64,000 bases of DNA from Dolichospermum sp. UHCC 0259 (GCF_009711935.1 NZ_VIKX01000070.1:22541-86540); one strand, 5' to 3'; shown: positions 1-10,623, counted from the stretch's first letter. Notes: generated by a model from the letters alone, not told the origin. Translations and numbers: made by a program.

Positions 1-70
1 AGTCAATTATTTGTATTTTTCCCATAGTTCCTACCTGCAATAATAATTATATTAAAATGTTATCTGAAAT

Positions 71-92
71 GGTGGCGGGCAAGATGCCCACC
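71..92. repeat. GGTGGGCA/TGCCCACC-type palindrome downstream of agrE
   Basis: An imperfect inverted repeat built on GGGCA-aga-TGCCC lies between the window start and the agrE stop codon. The same core occurs at 38546-38562, so it belongs to a dispersed intergenic palindrome family. It could act as a transcription end signal, but no T-run follows. Confidence 0.5.
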
Positions 93-113
93 CCACAAGA
101 TTGATAATTGACT

Positions 114-2225
114 TTAACCTACATTAGCAACATAAGGACTCGTCAATTTATCCAATTGCTGAGTTAACAGACTGAGGAATAAACCCACATCTGTGACTAC
201 ACCTACAGATTCTATTGAACCGCGATCGCTCAATTTTGTCACCACAGCCGGATTAATGTCCACACAAACCATCTTCACACCCGCAGGAGTCATATTTCCC
301 ACCCCAATAGAATGCAGCATCGAAGACAACATCAGAATCATGTCTGCACCTTGGATGATTTGCGAATATTCCTGTTGTGCTAAAATCAGGTTCATTTGGG
401 TATCGGGTAAAGGTCCATCATCCCGAATTGAACCAGCCAGGGAGAAGGGAATGTTATTTTTCACACATTCATACATTACCCCACTTTTGACAACTCCCGC
501 TTCTACTGCTTTAGCAATGCTACCAAAACGGCGGATAGTATTAATTACCTTCAAATGATGTCGGTGTCCACCCCGCACAGCTACACCCCGCTTCATATCC
601 ACACCCAGGGATGTTCCTAGCAGGTTTTGTTCCATGTCATGAACAGCGATCGCATTTCCGCCTAAAAGACCCTGTACATAGCCTTCCCGAACCAAGCGAC
701 AGAGATGTTCACCACCGCCGGTGTGAATTACCACAGGACCGGCTGTGACAACTACTTTACCGCCACTATCCTTAATTTTACGTAACTCCCAAGCCACCTG
801 TTCAACGACTAATTCCACCCGTCTTTCACTGGAAACACCGGAAGACATAAAGCTAAACTCTTGGGAGTTGCGTTGTTCTCGTGATTCAGCTTTGCGGACG
901 GTGCGGATACCCAATACATCCACAACCACTTTATCGCCGATTTCTAAATCACGGAGGAGTTTACATTTTGCTACTATACCATTGGCAGTTGTGGAAATAG
1001 CGATCGCTCCATCCATGCGTTGATTTTGCACCTTCAGCCATTCCCCATTTACCCGAATTTCAGTCGGATAAATCGTGCTGACATAGAAATCATCAGGAGC
1101 TACACCCGCTTGAATTACAGGTTCTAACCTAGTATCGCGCTCATCTTGGGGTAAATCAACCGCACCCAAATCAATCAACTGGGAGATAATTTCTTCCATC
1201 ACCTCGTGAGATGGAGCAGATACCCTCACCTCAGCCGCAGATGTACTTTGACGTTGTTCTCCCAAGTTGAATTTGAGAACTTGGAAACTTCCCCCCATTT
1301 CCACAATCAAATCTAAAGCGCGGTTAATTAAACCTGCATCTAATAAGTGTCCTTCCATGCGAATGACACGACTTTCTACAGATACATTAGCGTGAATTTC
1401 ATCACCAATGGGTTCTGTTACCCGCAAAGTCAAGCATTTAGCCGCACCACCAGCTTTGAGAAATTCGGTTAACGGGGTTTCAATAACTTGGAAACCAACT
1501 TCTGCTAACCGTGATTTTAAACTCTCACTGGTTTTGTTCATAATCACGATGCTTTCCACATTCACCGCATTACAAGCAAAGTTAACAGCATCAGCTTCTG
1601 TGATAGCGATGCGTTTTTCCGGTGCGACGCGCATTTCAATGACGCGGTTGGAGTAGGAATCAAACGCACCGGGATAATACAGCAAATAACCATTTGCTAA
1701 GGGACAAAAGCAGGTATCAAGATGATAAAACCGCTCATCCATCAACCGCAGAGAAATCACCTCAATGTCCAGCCATTTAGCCAGGTAGGGGTGAGAATCT
1801 AATTCTGACCGGAAACCGTATCCAGCCCATAACCAACGCCCTTCTCGGTCTAGGAGTGCATCTCCAGCACCTTCAAAGGGGAGGTCCTTAGGAAGAGTGT
1901 ATACATTATAGCCATTATTTTCAAACCATTGTTGAAAATACGGTTCTTCACCTTGACGTTCTTTATGTAAAAAGCGGCTAAGAACGACGTTTTCACCGAG
2001 GACTAAACCCGCATTGGCACTGAATACCATATCAGGCCAGCCTTTTTCAGGGGCAACTAAATCAACAATGGCGTGATCTTTAATTACATGGTATAATTTA
2101 TTCCATTGCTCCACAGCGCGATCGCGTGAGGACTTATGAATATTCCCTTCCATCCAAGGATTAATCACATAATCCACATCATAATGGTCAGGAGCGCACA
2201 TCAAAAAACGAATTTGGGAAACCAT
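114..2225 (-). CDS. agrE: Bifunctional arginine dihydrolase / ornithine cyclodeaminase (AgrE/ArgZ)
   Basis: 703 residues, the length of cyanobacterial AgrE/ArgZ. The N-terminal amidinotransferase-fold domain (about 1-285) converts arginine to ornithine, CO2 and ammonia; the family's catalytic Asn71, His168 (HLDTCF) and Cys264 (AAKCLTL) are all present. The C-terminal half is the LOR/SDH-type region that converts ornithine to proline, with the glycine-rich stretch VIHTGGGEHL. In heterocystous strains this enzyme uses arginine released from cyanophycin, so it belongs to nitrogen remobilisation. The ATG at 2225 gives the expected start MVSQIRFLMCAPDHYDV. It is transcribed alone, divergently from the DUF262 gene. 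Function is inferred from conserved residues and full-length architecture. Confidence 0.93.
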   Translation of the reverse strand: MVSQIRFLMCAPDHYDVDYVINPWMEGNIHKSSRDRAVEQWNKLYHVIKDHAIVDLVAPEKGWPDMVFSANAGLVLGENVVLSRFLHKERQGEEPYFQQWFENNGYNVYTLPKDLPFEGAGDALLDREGRWLWAGYGFRSELDSHPYLAKWLDIEVISLRLMDERFYHLDTCFCPLANGYLLYYPGAFDSYSNRVIEMRVAPEKRIAITEADAVNFACNAVNVESIVIMNKTSESLKSRLAEVGFQVIETPLTEFLKAGGAAKCLTLRVTEPIGDEIHANVSVESRVIRMEGHLLDAGLINRALDLIVEMGGSFQVLKFNLGEQRQSTSAAEVRVSAPSHEVMEEIISQLIDLGAVDLPQDERDTRLEPVIQAGVAPDDFYVSTIYPTEIRVNGEWLKVQNQRMDGAIAISTTANGIVAKCKLLRDLEIGDKVVVDVLGIRTVRKAESREQRNSQEFSFMSSGVSSERRVELVVEQVAWELRKIKDSGGKVVVTAGPVVIHTGGGEHLCRLVREGYVQGLLGGNAIAVHDMEQNLLGTSLGVDMKRGVAVRGGHRHHLKVINTIRRFGSIAKAVEAGVVKSGVMYECVKNNIPFSLAGSIRDDGPLPDTQMNLILAQQEYSQIIQGADMILMLSSMLHSIGVGNMTPAGVKMVCVDINPAVVTKLSDRGSIESVGVVTDVGLFLSLLTQQLDKLTSPYVANVG

Positions 2226-2506
2226 AAAAATCTTACTAACTTCTAAAATGCTACTAATGTCTTCTGGATACAGAGTTTTGGTGATCCAATTCTGTCAAAT
2301 CTGTTACTTAACCTCTACCTTCTCTTCTTGGTAGGCTTTATAAGGCGATCGTTCCTATTCTATTACTGCTAGGGACAATGTGAGCGGTAGGAGGAAAAAT
2401 GTGTTATGGGGGATGTTATAGTGTTGCTAATAACCTTGTATACAAAAGCGTATTTATATACTAAGCTAAGTATAGATTTTGTATTTTATAAGGAAATTCA
2501 ATCATT

Positions 2507-4174
2507 ATGGCACACAAAATAGTTGCAGAAAAGAAAGTAATTCATTCCATATATACTGATTTTTGGTTCATAATTCCTGTATATCAAAGGTCTTATGTGT
2601 GGGAAAATGACAACGTAAATGAATTACTCGATGATCTCTGGTTTGCTTTTGAAACAAAATGTGAAAATGAATATTTTTTGGGTTCACTTGTTTTGAAAAA
2701 AACACAGGAAACAAAGTTTAATGAATATGAAGTTTTGGACGGACAACAAAGACTTACAACTTTTCTAATTTTGATGGCAGTTTTACGGGATATAACAGAA
2801 AATGAAAGATTAAAAAATGCCTGCCATGAAAAAATAATTCAAGAAGAAGATAGATTTAGAGGTGTTCCAAAAAGAATAAGAATAATATATAAAATTCGAG
2901 ATAATGTAGAAAAATTCATTAATGAATATATTGCTAAAAAAGATGGGACTAAAGACATAAAAATTGGAGATTATTGTAAAGATCAAAATATTTCTATATC
3001 TCATATTGCAAATGCTATTTTAACAATGCAAAAATTCTTTTCAGAAAAAGAATCGCATGAAATAGAAAATTTTGGTGCTTATCTTGGATTAAAACCAGTA
3101 TTGATATATGTGTCTACGGAAAATCAAGAAGATGCTTTTAGATTATTTACTATACTCAACAATCGGGGAACTCCATTAACAAATTCTGATATTTTGAAAT
3201 CAATCAATATCGGTGAAATTTCTGATTTAACAATCCGTGACAATTATGCAAAAAAATGGGAAGAAATTGAAGGAGATTTTGGTAATGAATTTGATCGTTT
3301 TCTCTCTTTTATAAGAACTATATTGGTTAAACAAAAAGCTCGGTTAAGTTTACTGGATGAATTTGAAGAAAATATTTACAAGAAAAATCTACTCAAAAAA
3401 GGCGAAGAAAGTATTAACTATATTGAAGTTACAAAAGACAACTATGATAAAATTATTACTCTGACAAATACACATGGAATAAACCTAGACAACGAATATA
3501 AAAATCTTGTGACTATAATGAATTTTGGTTTGTCTTCTAGTGATTGGATAGCACCATTGTTAGCATTTTACTATAAGTTTAAAAGCTCAAATTTATTAGA
3601 ATTTTTGAAAGAATTAGAATATAAATTCAGTAGTGATTGGATTTTACAATACACTCCTACTCAACGTAGTGATAATATGAGTAGAATTTTGAAAGAGATT
3701 GAAAAAAGTAACAATTCCCAGGATGTTTTATCAAATAAAACTATATTTGATGTAAATAAGACTGAATTATATAAAACTTTAAATGGAGAAATTTACGGAA
3801 AACAATTTGCAAAATACATCCTCTTAAAATATGAATATTTGAATATGGATCATATAGTTCATCTTTCAAGTTATAGAACTATAAGTGTAGAACATATTTT
3901 ACCGCAAAATCCCAAAGATTCTAGTGAATGGAAATCAGTATTTACAGATGATGAAAGAAAAAATTGGATAAATAAGTTAGCAAATCTTGTTTTGATTAGC
4001 ACACGAAAAAATTCAACCTTAAGCAATCTTGATTTTCAAGAAAAAAAAGAACGATATTTGAAAGGTAGAATGGATATTTTTCCAAGCGGTAGGATTTTCG
4101 CAATTTATCAGGAATGGAATACAACCATACTGGAAACAAGACAAAATGAGATGTTAAGTAAATTAGTCCAATAA
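2507..4174 (+). CDS. DUF262 / DUF1524 (GmrSD-like) restriction-type protein
   Basis: 555 residues. The N-terminal DUF262 domain shows IPVYQRSYVWENDNV (about 23-37) and the nucleotide-binding-type motif LDGQQRLTTFLIL (about 79-91), followed by FTILNNRGTPL near residue 210. The C-terminal DUF1524 HNH-like nuclease motif is SVEHILPQNP near residue 462. Families with both domains include GmrSD-type modification-dependent (type IV) restriction enzymes, which act on foreign DNA. The gene is clearly more AT-rich than its neighbours and has no HIP1 octamer, which suggests acquisition by transfer. The ribosome site AAGGAAA lies about 12 bases before the ATG. Restriction activity is inferred; the substrate cannot be told from the sequence. 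Confidence 0.82.
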   Translation: MAHKIVAEKKVIHSIYTDFWFIIPVYQRSYVWENDNVNELLDDLWFAFETKCENEYFLGSLVLKKTQETKFNEYEVLDGQQRLTTFLILMAVLRDITENERLKNACHEKIIQEEDRFRGVPKRIRIIYKIRDNVEKFINEYIAKKDGTKDIKIGDYCKDQNISISHIANAILTMQKFFSEKESHEIENFGAYLGLKPVLIYVSTENQEDAFRLFTILNNRGTPLTNSDILKSINIGEISDLTIRDNYAKKWEEIEGDFGNEFDRFLSFIRTILVKQKARLSLLDEFEENIYKKNLLKKGEESINYIEVTKDNYDKIITLTNTHGINLDNEYKNLVTIMNFGLSSSDWIAPLLAFYYKFKSSNLLEFLKELEYKFSSDWILQYTPTQRSDNMSRILKEIEKSNNSQDVLSNKTIFDVNKTELYKTLNGEIYGKQFAKYILLKYEYLNMDHIVHLSSYRTISVEHILPQNPKDSSEWKSVFTDDERKNWINKLANLVLISTRKNSTLSNLDFQEKKERYLKGRMDIFPSGRIFAIYQEWNTTILETRQNEMLSKLVQ

Positions 4175-4211
4175 CCGAGATAATAAGGTGTATTAAGCTA
4201 TCAACAAAGCT

Positions 4212-4421
4212 ATGGATAAAAAACTTCAAGCAACACCAAAAAAAGAAATAATTGATCAAGAACAGAGTTTTAAAACACTGTTACAAGGTTTAGGAAAAGC
4301 TTCCGAAAGTCGAATTAAATCAGTTTTAGCTGAACGTGAAGTAGTACAACCAGAAGCAGAATTAACTCCTGAAGTTATTACTTCTCTTCAACAACAAATA
4401 GGTAACACGACTAGAGTATAA
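4212..4421 (+). CDS. Small hypothetical protein, possible partner of the DUF262 gene
   Basis: 69 residues, charged (Lys/Glu/Gln-rich), no membrane segment and no family I recognise. It starts 37 bases after the DUF262 stop on the same strand, so the two may share a transcript. The C-terminal part (PEAELTPEVITSLQQQIGNTT) looks helical. Spacing and coding potential support it as a gene, but it could also be a chance frame. Confidence 0.45.
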   Translation: MDKKLQATPKKEIIDQEQSFKTLLQGLGKASESRIKSVLAEREVVQPEAELTPEVITSLQQQIGNTTRV

Positions 4422-4506
4422 AGCCAAAAATACTCAGCCTCAATAATTAGCGATCGCTATCATGGTAAATTCTTACAGAGGTGCATCATGACAGTTTTAT
4501 AAAAAT

Positions 4507-6117
4507 ATGCAAAACAAAAATAGTCGGTTTCTAGTTGGTAACACCAGAGGCAATAACGTTCTCATGTTTGATGCCTATACAGGCAGTCCTCTGGGGACAT
4601 TTATCGAAAAGGGTAGACTTGATAACCCTGATACCTTACTCTTTGGACCCGACGGAAATGGTGATGGTAAAAGTGACCTTTACATAGCCAGTGGGACAAA
4701 AAAAGGCAGTTCTTCTATATTGAGGTTTGACGGACAAACTGGTGGTTTTATAGATGTATTTGTGGGAGATAATCCCAATACCAACTTAGATGAAAGTGGT
4801 GGTTTAATTCGTCCCTATGGTCTTGCTTATGGACCAGATGGTAATTTTTACGTTTCCAGTTTCTTAACTGACCAAATATTACGTTATAATGGCGCAACGG
4901 GGGCATTTATTGATGTTTTTGCCCAGGGAAATAGTAAAAAAGATGGCTTAAATGGACCAAACGGGCTACTCTTTATCAATAATAGTCTTTATGTTACCAC
5001 CCAAGGAAGTGTAGCTACAGTTAATCCTCAAACTGGAGAGGTTAAGGCTGATTTTAGTGCAGGTTTGTCTAGTCAAGTTTTACGTTACGACTCCCTAGCA
5101 GCGGGAACAACACCCACAGTTTTTGCTACTCCGAAACCTTCTCCAGATAGTTTTAACTTTGTCAGTTTGCTGGGTTTAGCGGTGGGTGAAGATAGTGATT
5201 TGTATGTGAGTGACTTTGCTAACGGTATTCAACGTTATGATGTGGAAACTGGGAATTTAGTTAATACTCTTCCTACAAATTATACAACTAATAAACCACC
5301 CAGTAATAATTTTATTGGCGGACTTGCTTTTGCGCCTAATGGTAATTTACTGACTGTGGGTTTTAATGTTAGCACGGCACAGGGGGCTATTCTCAGCTAT
5401 GAAAGTGAGGGTAGTTCAGTTGTTAACCCATTTCAGGTTTTAGTTCCTACAAACCCGGTTCTAGAACGTCCTGTGGGGATAACTTTTTTCCCTACAGAAA
5501 ATCAGTTAGTATCTGGAACTTCTGGAAATGATGACTTAGTTGCGGGTAAAGATTTAGAAGCTGTTGTTGACACTGTATATACTGGCGCTGGTGATGACAA
5601 GGTTGATCTGGCTATCAAAACCTATGCAAGTGATAACAATGTTTTCTTAGGTAGTGGTAATGATGTGATAGATGTCAGTAAAAGCGATCGCGTTTTTGGT
5701 GATTTAGGTAATGACACTTTTTATGCTACTGATGGTAAAGGTGGTAATCGAATGTCCGGTGGTGCTGGTAATGATACCTTTTTCTTGGGTAGTAATGACC
5801 GGGCTTTGGGTGGTGATGGTAACGACACCTTCTTTATCCAGACAGGTGGTAATAATTTAATCAGTGGTGGTGCTGGTGCTGATAATTTCCAGATTGTTAC
5901 TCTCGAACTTCCTAAAACTGCTAATAGGATTTTAGATTTTCAGATTGGTATTGATACTATTAGTATTCTTGGTGCTAAAGAACTTGGTATTTCTGCCACT
6001 AATTTAGTATTGAATCAAACGGGTGGCGATACTAATATTATCTTTGGTAACACAACTCTAGCTATTCTCAATGGCGTTACAGGTTTAAATGTTAATGTCA
6101 TCAATCTTGTGAATTAA
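4507..6117 (+). CDS. Secreted beta-propeller (NHL/SMP-30-like) protein with C-terminal RTX repeats
   Basis: 536 residues. Residues about 8-330 hold blade-like repeats, for example GLAYGPDGNFYVSSF and ILRYNGATGAFIDVF, typical of NHL/Vgb-type propellers. From about residue 340 there are RTX calcium-binding nonapeptides (GAGDDKVDL, GSGNDVIDV, GGAGNDTFFLG, GGDGNDTFFI, GGAGADNFQI). The end (FGNTTLAILNGVTGLNVNVINL) resembles the C-terminal part of cyanobacterial RTX proteins. There is no N-terminal signal peptide, which agrees with type I secretion through a C-terminal signal. The ligand is unknown. The start lacks a clear Shine-Dalgarno. Confidence 0.8.
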   Translation: MQNKNSRFLVGNTRGNNVLMFDAYTGSPLGTFIEKGRLDNPDTLLFGPDGNGDGKSDLYIASGTKKGSSSILRFDGQTGGFIDVFVGDNPNTNLDESGGLIRPYGLAYGPDGNFYVSSFLTDQILRYNGATGAFIDVFAQGNSKKDGLNGPNGLLFINNSLYVTTQGSVATVNPQTGEVKADFSAGLSSQVLRYDSLAAGTTPTVFATPKPSPDSFNFVSLLGLAVGEDSDLYVSDFANGIQRYDVETGNLVNTLPTNYTTNKPPSNNFIGGLAFAPNGNLLTVGFNVSTAQGAILSYESEGSSVVNPFQVLVPTNPVLERPVGITFFPTENQLVSGTSGNDDLVAGKDLEAVVDTVYTGAGDDKVDLAIKTYASDNNVFLGSGNDVIDVSKSDRVFGDLGNDTFYATDGKGGNRMSGGAGNDTFFLGSNDRALGGDGNDTFFIQTGGNNLISGGAGADNFQIVTLELPKTANRILDFQIGIDTISILGAKELGISATNLVLNQTGGDTNIIFGNTTLAILNGVTGLNVNVINLVN

Positions 6118-6131
6118 AGCAATACAATGGA

Positions 6132-6150
6132 GGGCGGGGAGACCCCGCCC
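6132..6150. repeat. GC-rich palindrome (GGGCGGGG/CCCCGCCC) between convergent genes
   Basis: GGGCGGGG-aga-CCCCGCCC lies just after the RTX propeller stop and before the end of the convergent peroxiredoxin gene. It is one of several GC-rich intergenic palindromes in this window and may end transcription from either side. Confidence 0.6.
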
Positions 6151-6225
6151 CTACATTACGCTTTGTAATATTTATTCTTTGCGCCTTTGCGCCTTTGCGT
6201 GAGACATATTCATTGTTAGGAAAAC

Positions 6226-6864
6226 CTATTTATTAGGTTGAGGAGTCATCCGCAAATAAGGTTTAATTTCTTCGTAACCTTTAGGAAACTTAGCTTTGAG
6301 GACTTCAGGATCTTTCAAAGATGGGACAATTACCACATCTTGACCATCTTTCCAGTCTGCGGGAGTAGCAACACTGTAATTATCGGTTAATTGCAAAGAA
6401 TCAATGACGCGCAAAATTTCATCAAAATTGCGGCCAGTGCTGGGAGGATAGGTGAAAGAAAGACGGAGTTTTTTGTTGTTGTCAATGACAAACACAGAAC
6501 GCACGGTGACAGTAGCCGCCGCGTTGGGGTGAATCATATCATAAAGTTCGGAAACTTTACGATCTGGATCTGCCAAAATTGGGTAATTGAGGGTGGTGTT
6601 TTGGGTTTCTTCAATATCCCCTACCCAACCTTTATGGGATTCTACATCATCAACGCTGAGAGCGATCGCTTTCACATTACGTTGATCAAATTCTGGTTTG
6701 AGTTTGGCAACAGTTCCTAGTTCGGTGGTGCAAACTGGTGTAAAGTCAGCAGGATGAGAAAATAGTACCACCCAGCTATCACCAGCCCAGGTGTAAAAGT
6801 CAATTTCCCCATGTGTGGAGGCTTGAGTAAAGTTAGGTACTGTATCGCCAAGACGAAGAGTCAT
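6226..6864 (-). CDS. 1-Cys peroxiredoxin (Prx6 type)
   Basis: 212 residues, normal length for the AhpC/TSA Prx6 subgroup. The peroxidatic cysteine sits in SHPADFTPVCTTELG (about 36-50), and the C-terminal Prx domain ends YLRMTPQP as in 1-Cys enzymes (VVIVPSLKDPE, YEEIKPYLRM). It reduces hydrogen peroxide and alkyl hydroperoxides in the cytosol. The gene is single and convergent with the upstream RTX gene. The start MTLRLGDTVPNF is typical of the family. Confidence 0.93.
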   Translation of the reverse strand: MTLRLGDTVPNFTQASTHGEIDFYTWAGDSWVVLFSHPADFTPVCTTELGTVAKLKPEFDQRNVKAIALSVDDVESHKGWVGDIEETQNTTLNYPILADPDRKVSELYDMIHPNAAATVTVRSVFVIDNNKKLRLSFTYPPSTGRNFDEILRVIDSLQLTDNYSVATPADWKDGQDVVIVPSLKDPEVLKAKFPKGYEEIKPYLRMTPQPNK

Positions 6865-6972
6865 GTAAGATTCCCTGTATTCTAAAAAGACATTTATATT
6901 CTACCGCGACAGTATGACACAAAAGACCGATTACCCCATCGGGCTGTCGCGGTTTGCAACAAAATTTTAAGT

Positions 6973-8409
6973 TTAAGCTAGGTGTTGTTCCACTTTTGCA
7001 ACTAATTCATTGGTCAAATGGTGGACGAGTTCAGCGTTAGCGGCTTCTACCATGACTCTAATTACGGGTTCTGTTCCCGAAGCCCGGACTAGGATTCTAC
7101 CATGATCACCCATTGCGACTTCGGCTTTAGCGATCGCTTGTTGGACAGGTTGACAACTTTCCCATCCTAACCGTCTTTCCCGATCTAATACTCGCACATT
7201 GCGTAAGATTTGCGGATAGGTTTGAAAACTTTGATCTACCATTTCTCCCAAAGAGAGATTAGCCTCTTTTACCACCGCTGCAATATGTAAAGCTGTTAAT
7301 AACCCATCTCCAGTCATCGCATAATGACTACACAGGATATGTCCTGACTGTTCTCCTCCTAACATTCCCCCAGTTTTCCGCATTTCCGCTTGCACATATT
7401 GATCACCGACAGCGGTACGAATTAATTTACCACCTATTTGTTCCCAAGCCCGTTCAAAGCCTAAATTAGCCATCACGGTAGAAACTATCAGATTATCTGG
7501 GAGTTGTTGTTTTTGTTGTAAATGGCGACCCCAAAGGTAAAGAATGTAATCACCATTAACGGATCTGCCCGTATTATCCACAGCTAAAACCCGATCTGCA
7601 TCGCCATCAAAAGCAAAACCCATATCGGCTTGATGTTCCTTGACAGCGGCTTGGAGAATATCTAAATGTGTAGAACCGCAATTGACATTAATGCGATCGC
7701 CATCTGCCTCATTATGTAAACAAATAACCTCCGCACCCATTGACCTAAATACCGCAGGTGCTAAACCCACCGCTGCACCCCAAGCTAAATCTAAAACAAT
7801 CTTCATGCCTTCGAGAGTCAGTCCAGATGCTAAAGGTGTTTGGATAGACTGGCTATAGGTTTTAATTAACTCTGTCCGTGAATAATGTCTACCGCAGTTA
7901 TTTATTCTCAAATCAGAGGAGAATTGACCTCGTAATCCTGCCTCAATTTCGCCTTGTAGGGCTTTAGATAACTTACCACCCTCGGCATCAAAGATTTTAA
8001 TTCCGTTGTCTTCTGGAGGATTGTGGCTGGCGGAAATCATGATTCCCCCAATGGCATCAGTGATGCTGGACAGATAGGCTACACAAGGGGTAGGGCATAA
8101 TCCTAAATACCACACTTCCAAACCAGCAGCAGTTAACCCGGCGCTCAAAGCCATTGCTAACATATCACTGGAATTTCTGGAATCTTGCCCCAAAATAATT
8201 GGACCGGGAACAGTGGCATAATTACGGAGAACAACTCCTGCCCAAAAACCCACTTGTAAAGCTAAAGGCGCATTCAGTAAGTCTCCCACCTTGCCGCGAA
8301 TGCCATCTGTGCCAAATAAAGCATTAGCTGGCAGTGGTATGGAATTGAACATCCCACTATTTTCCACTTCCGAAATACAGCCTTGAATTCGAGCCATTGA
8401 TGAAACCAT
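6973..8409 (-). CDS. glmM: Phosphoglucosamine mutase
   Basis: Converts glucosamine-6-phosphate to glucosamine-1-phosphate for UDP-GlcNAc and peptidoglycan synthesis. All signature regions are present: [12 protein letters not shown] near the N terminus, the phosphoserine loop [14 protein letters not shown], the metal-binding loop FDGDADR, and the phosphate-binding loop [15 protein letters not shown] at the end. The open frame reaches 8436, but ATG 8409 ([10 protein letters not shown]) matches cyanobacterial GlmM N termini better, giving 478 residues. It is functionally linked with murA at 33 kb, though not adjacent. Confidence 0.94.
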   Translation of the reverse strand: MVSSMARIQGCISEVENSGMFNSIPLPANALFGTDGIRGKVGDLLNAPLALQVGFWAGVVLRNYATVPGPIILGQDSRNSSDMLAMALSAGLTAAGLEVWYLGLCPTPCVAYLSSITDAIGGIMISASHNPPEDNGIKIFDAEGGKLSKALQGEIEAGLRGQFSSDLRINNCGRHYSRTELIKTYSQSIQTPLASGLTLEGMKIVLDLAWGAAVGLAPAVFRSMGAEVICLHNEADGDRINVNCGSTHLDILQAAVKEHQADMGFAFDGDADRVLAVDNTGRSVNGDYILYLWGRHLQQKQQLPDNLIVSTVMANLGFERAWEQIGGKLIRTAVGDQYVQAEMRKTGGMLGGEQSGHILCSHYAMTGDGLLTALHIAAVVKEANLSLGEMVDQSFQTYPQILRNVRVLDRERRLGWESCQPVQQAIAKAEVAMGDHGRILVRASGTEPVIRVMVEAANAELVHHLTNELVAKVEQHLA

Positions 8410-8628
8410 AAATTTAAAAACTCCACACACAATCAATCACACAGGAGAATAGCACTTTCTTCCATTATTCTTGACGCTAATAAAACGCCAAAGGAACTCA
8501 TTGCTTAATGATTTTTAATATAAATTCTCATCAAATAGTTTTAATCTTACATTCTAATGGGGTTTTTTCACCATTACGGACAAAAAACTCCCACAGTTAA
8601 TTTTTTTACAGTTGAGAATTTTAATAAT

Positions 8629-9345
8629 ATGAACAGCAATTTAGCAAGCAAATTACGTGTAGGTACAAAAAAAGCACACACTATGGCAGAAAACGTGGGT
8701 TTTGTCAAGTGTTTTTTAAAAGGAGTTGTGGAGAAAAACTCCTACCGCAAGTTGGTTGCTAACTTTTACTTCATTTACGCGGCTATGGAAGAGGAGTTGG
8801 AGAAACATAAGCATCACCCAATTTTAAGCAAAATTTACTTTCCTGAACTGAACCGCAAGCATACCTTAGAGCAAGACCTTCATTACTACTATGGTTACAA
8901 TTGGCGAGAGCAAATCAAATTATCTGCTGCGGGTGCGGAGTATGTAAACCGGATTCGGGAAATTTCGGCGACTGAACCAGAATTATTAATTGCTCATTCC
9001 TATACCCGTTATCTAGGTGATTTATCAGGGGGACAAATCCTCAAAGGTATTGCCCAAACAGCAATGAAGCTGGGTGAAGGTGAAGGAACTGCTTTTTATG
9101 AGTTTGCAGATATTACCGATGAAAAGGCATTTAAAGCTAAGTATCGAGCCAATTTAGATGCTATGCCTATTGATGATTCTACAGGCGATCGCATTACCGA
9201 AGAAGCAAATGCCGCTTTTGGTGTGAACATGAAAATGTTCCAGGAATTGGAAGGTAATTTGATTAAAGCGATCGGCATCATGGTTTATAATGCCATGACC
9301 CGCAAACGGACAAAAGGTAGCACTGAATTGGTAACTGCGGAATAA
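8629..9345 (+). CDS. ho1: Heme oxygenase (biliverdin-producing)
   Basis: Opens heme to biliverdin IXalpha, the first step to phycocyanobilin for phycobilisomes. The ATG at 8629 gives 238 residues, the usual HO1 length; the frame opens upstream at 8557, but those 24 residues do not look like the family. Proximal His is in LRVGTKKAHTMAEN (about residue 17), and the distal helix glycines lie in YTRYLGDLSGGQIL (about 120-133). The gene is monocistronic, and a heptamer repeat tract begins eight bases after the stop. Confidence 0.94.
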   Translation: MNSNLASKLRVGTKKAHTMAENVGFVKCFLKGVVEKNSYRKLVANFYFIYAAMEEELEKHKHHPILSKIYFPELNRKHTLEQDLHYYYGYNWREQIKLSAAGAEYVNRIREISATEPELLIAHSYTRYLGDLSGGQILKGIAQTAMKLGEGEGTAFYEFADITDEKAFKAKYRANLDAMPIDDSTGDRITEEANAAFGVNMKMFQELEGNLIKAIGIMVYNAMTRKRTKGSTELVTAE

Positions 9346-9351
9346 TTATGG

Positions 9352-9754
<403 letters not shown>

Positions 9755-10546
9755 ATGTTTTTATATTTATCTAAAATCATCCCACTATTTTTTTACCCGT
9801 TAGGATTAGCCAGTGTAAGTTTAATAGTAGCTTTGATCACCTTACGAAAACATCCCCGGATTGCGACTATCGCTATTTCCTTATCCTTAGCGTTGTTGCT
9901 AGTTTGTAGCAATGCCTGGGTCGCCAAATCCTTAGTCCGCAGCTTAGAATGGCAAAATATCCCCCCCTCAGAAATCCCCAACGCTGAAGCCATTGTCGTC
10001 TTAGGAGGTGCAACTAGATCACCAACTTGGCCAAGAGTAATGGCAGATTTAAACGAAGCAGGCGATCGCGTAATTTATGCAGCACAACTCTATTTTCAGA
10101 AAAAAGCCCCTATAATTATCCTGAGTGGCGGTCGCATTGATTGGCGCGGTAGTGGTTCTCCAGAATCAGCAGACATGGCAACTATTCTCACATCCATTGG
10201 TGTTCCGGCTGAAGCAATTATTCAAGAACCCAATTCCCTCAATACTTATGAGAACGCTGTCAACGTCCGTAAAATTCTCGCAGCTCGTCAAATCAAAAAA
10301 GTATTATTAATCACCTCAGCAACACATACACCCCGATCCTTGAAAATTTTTCAACGTCAAGATATTGATGTCATTCCCGCACCCACCGATTTTTTAGTTA
10401 GTCAAGGCGAACTTCAAGAACTTACCAACACGCCTAAATCCGCAATTCTCAATTTACTACCTGATACTGATAATTTAGATCAATTCACAAGTGCATTAAA
10501 AGAATATATTGGCACTTTTATTTATAGCCTGCGAGGTTGGTTATAG
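9755..10546 (+). CDS. YdcF-like DUF218 membrane protein (ElyC/SanA type)
   Basis: 263 residues. Two hydrophobic segments at the N terminus (about 7-27 and 37-56) are followed by a DUF218 domain with AIVVLGGATRSP (about 80-91), IILSGGRIDW (about 120) and the motif EPNSLNTYENA (about 154-164). Members are implicated in envelope integrity at low temperature or vancomycin tolerance; the chemistry is unsettled. The gene stands alone, with repeats on both sides. Confidence 0.8.
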   Translation: MFLYLSKIIPLFFYPLGLASVSLIVALITLRKHPRIATIAISLSLALLLVCSNAWVAKSLVRSLEWQNIPPSEIPNAEAIVVLGGATRSPTWPRVMADLNEAGDRVIYAAQLYFQKKAPIIILSGGRIDWRGSGSPESADMATILTSIGVPAEAIIQEPNSLNTYENAVNVRKILAARQIKKVLLITSATHTPRSLKIFQRQDIDVIPAPTDFLVSQGELQELTNTPKSAILNLLPDTDNLDQFTSALKEYIGTFIYSLRGWL

Positions 10547-10558
10547 GAGTCAGGAGGT

Positions 10559-10580
10559 AGGGGCGCAGGGCCTGCGCCCA
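10559..10580. repeat. REP-like palindrome GGGCGCAGG-CCTGCGCCC
   Basis: Near-perfect GC-rich palindrome 12 bases after the YdcF-like stop. Close copies occur at 52699-52718 and 56762-56782, and a decayed one at 63331-63350. It is followed by two GGAGTCA units. Confidence 0.85.
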
Positions 10581-10595
10581 GTCAGGAGTCAGGAG

Positions 10596-10623
10596 TATGG
10601 CTAAAGCCACGCTGCGCTATCAG
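10596..10623. repeat. Dispersed short repeat, copy 1 (TATGGCT..GCCACG..CTATCAG)
   Basis: 28-base element sharing 23 positions with 25423-25450 just before hetF, including TATGGCT, GCCACG and GCTATCAG. The conserved length without indels suggests a small mobile or gene-converted repeat. Confidence 0.6.

Noticed and set aside
193..1656. Plus-strand frames opposite agrE
   Set aside because: Shadows of the agrE codons; the minus-strand protein is a full-length, motif-complete enzyme.
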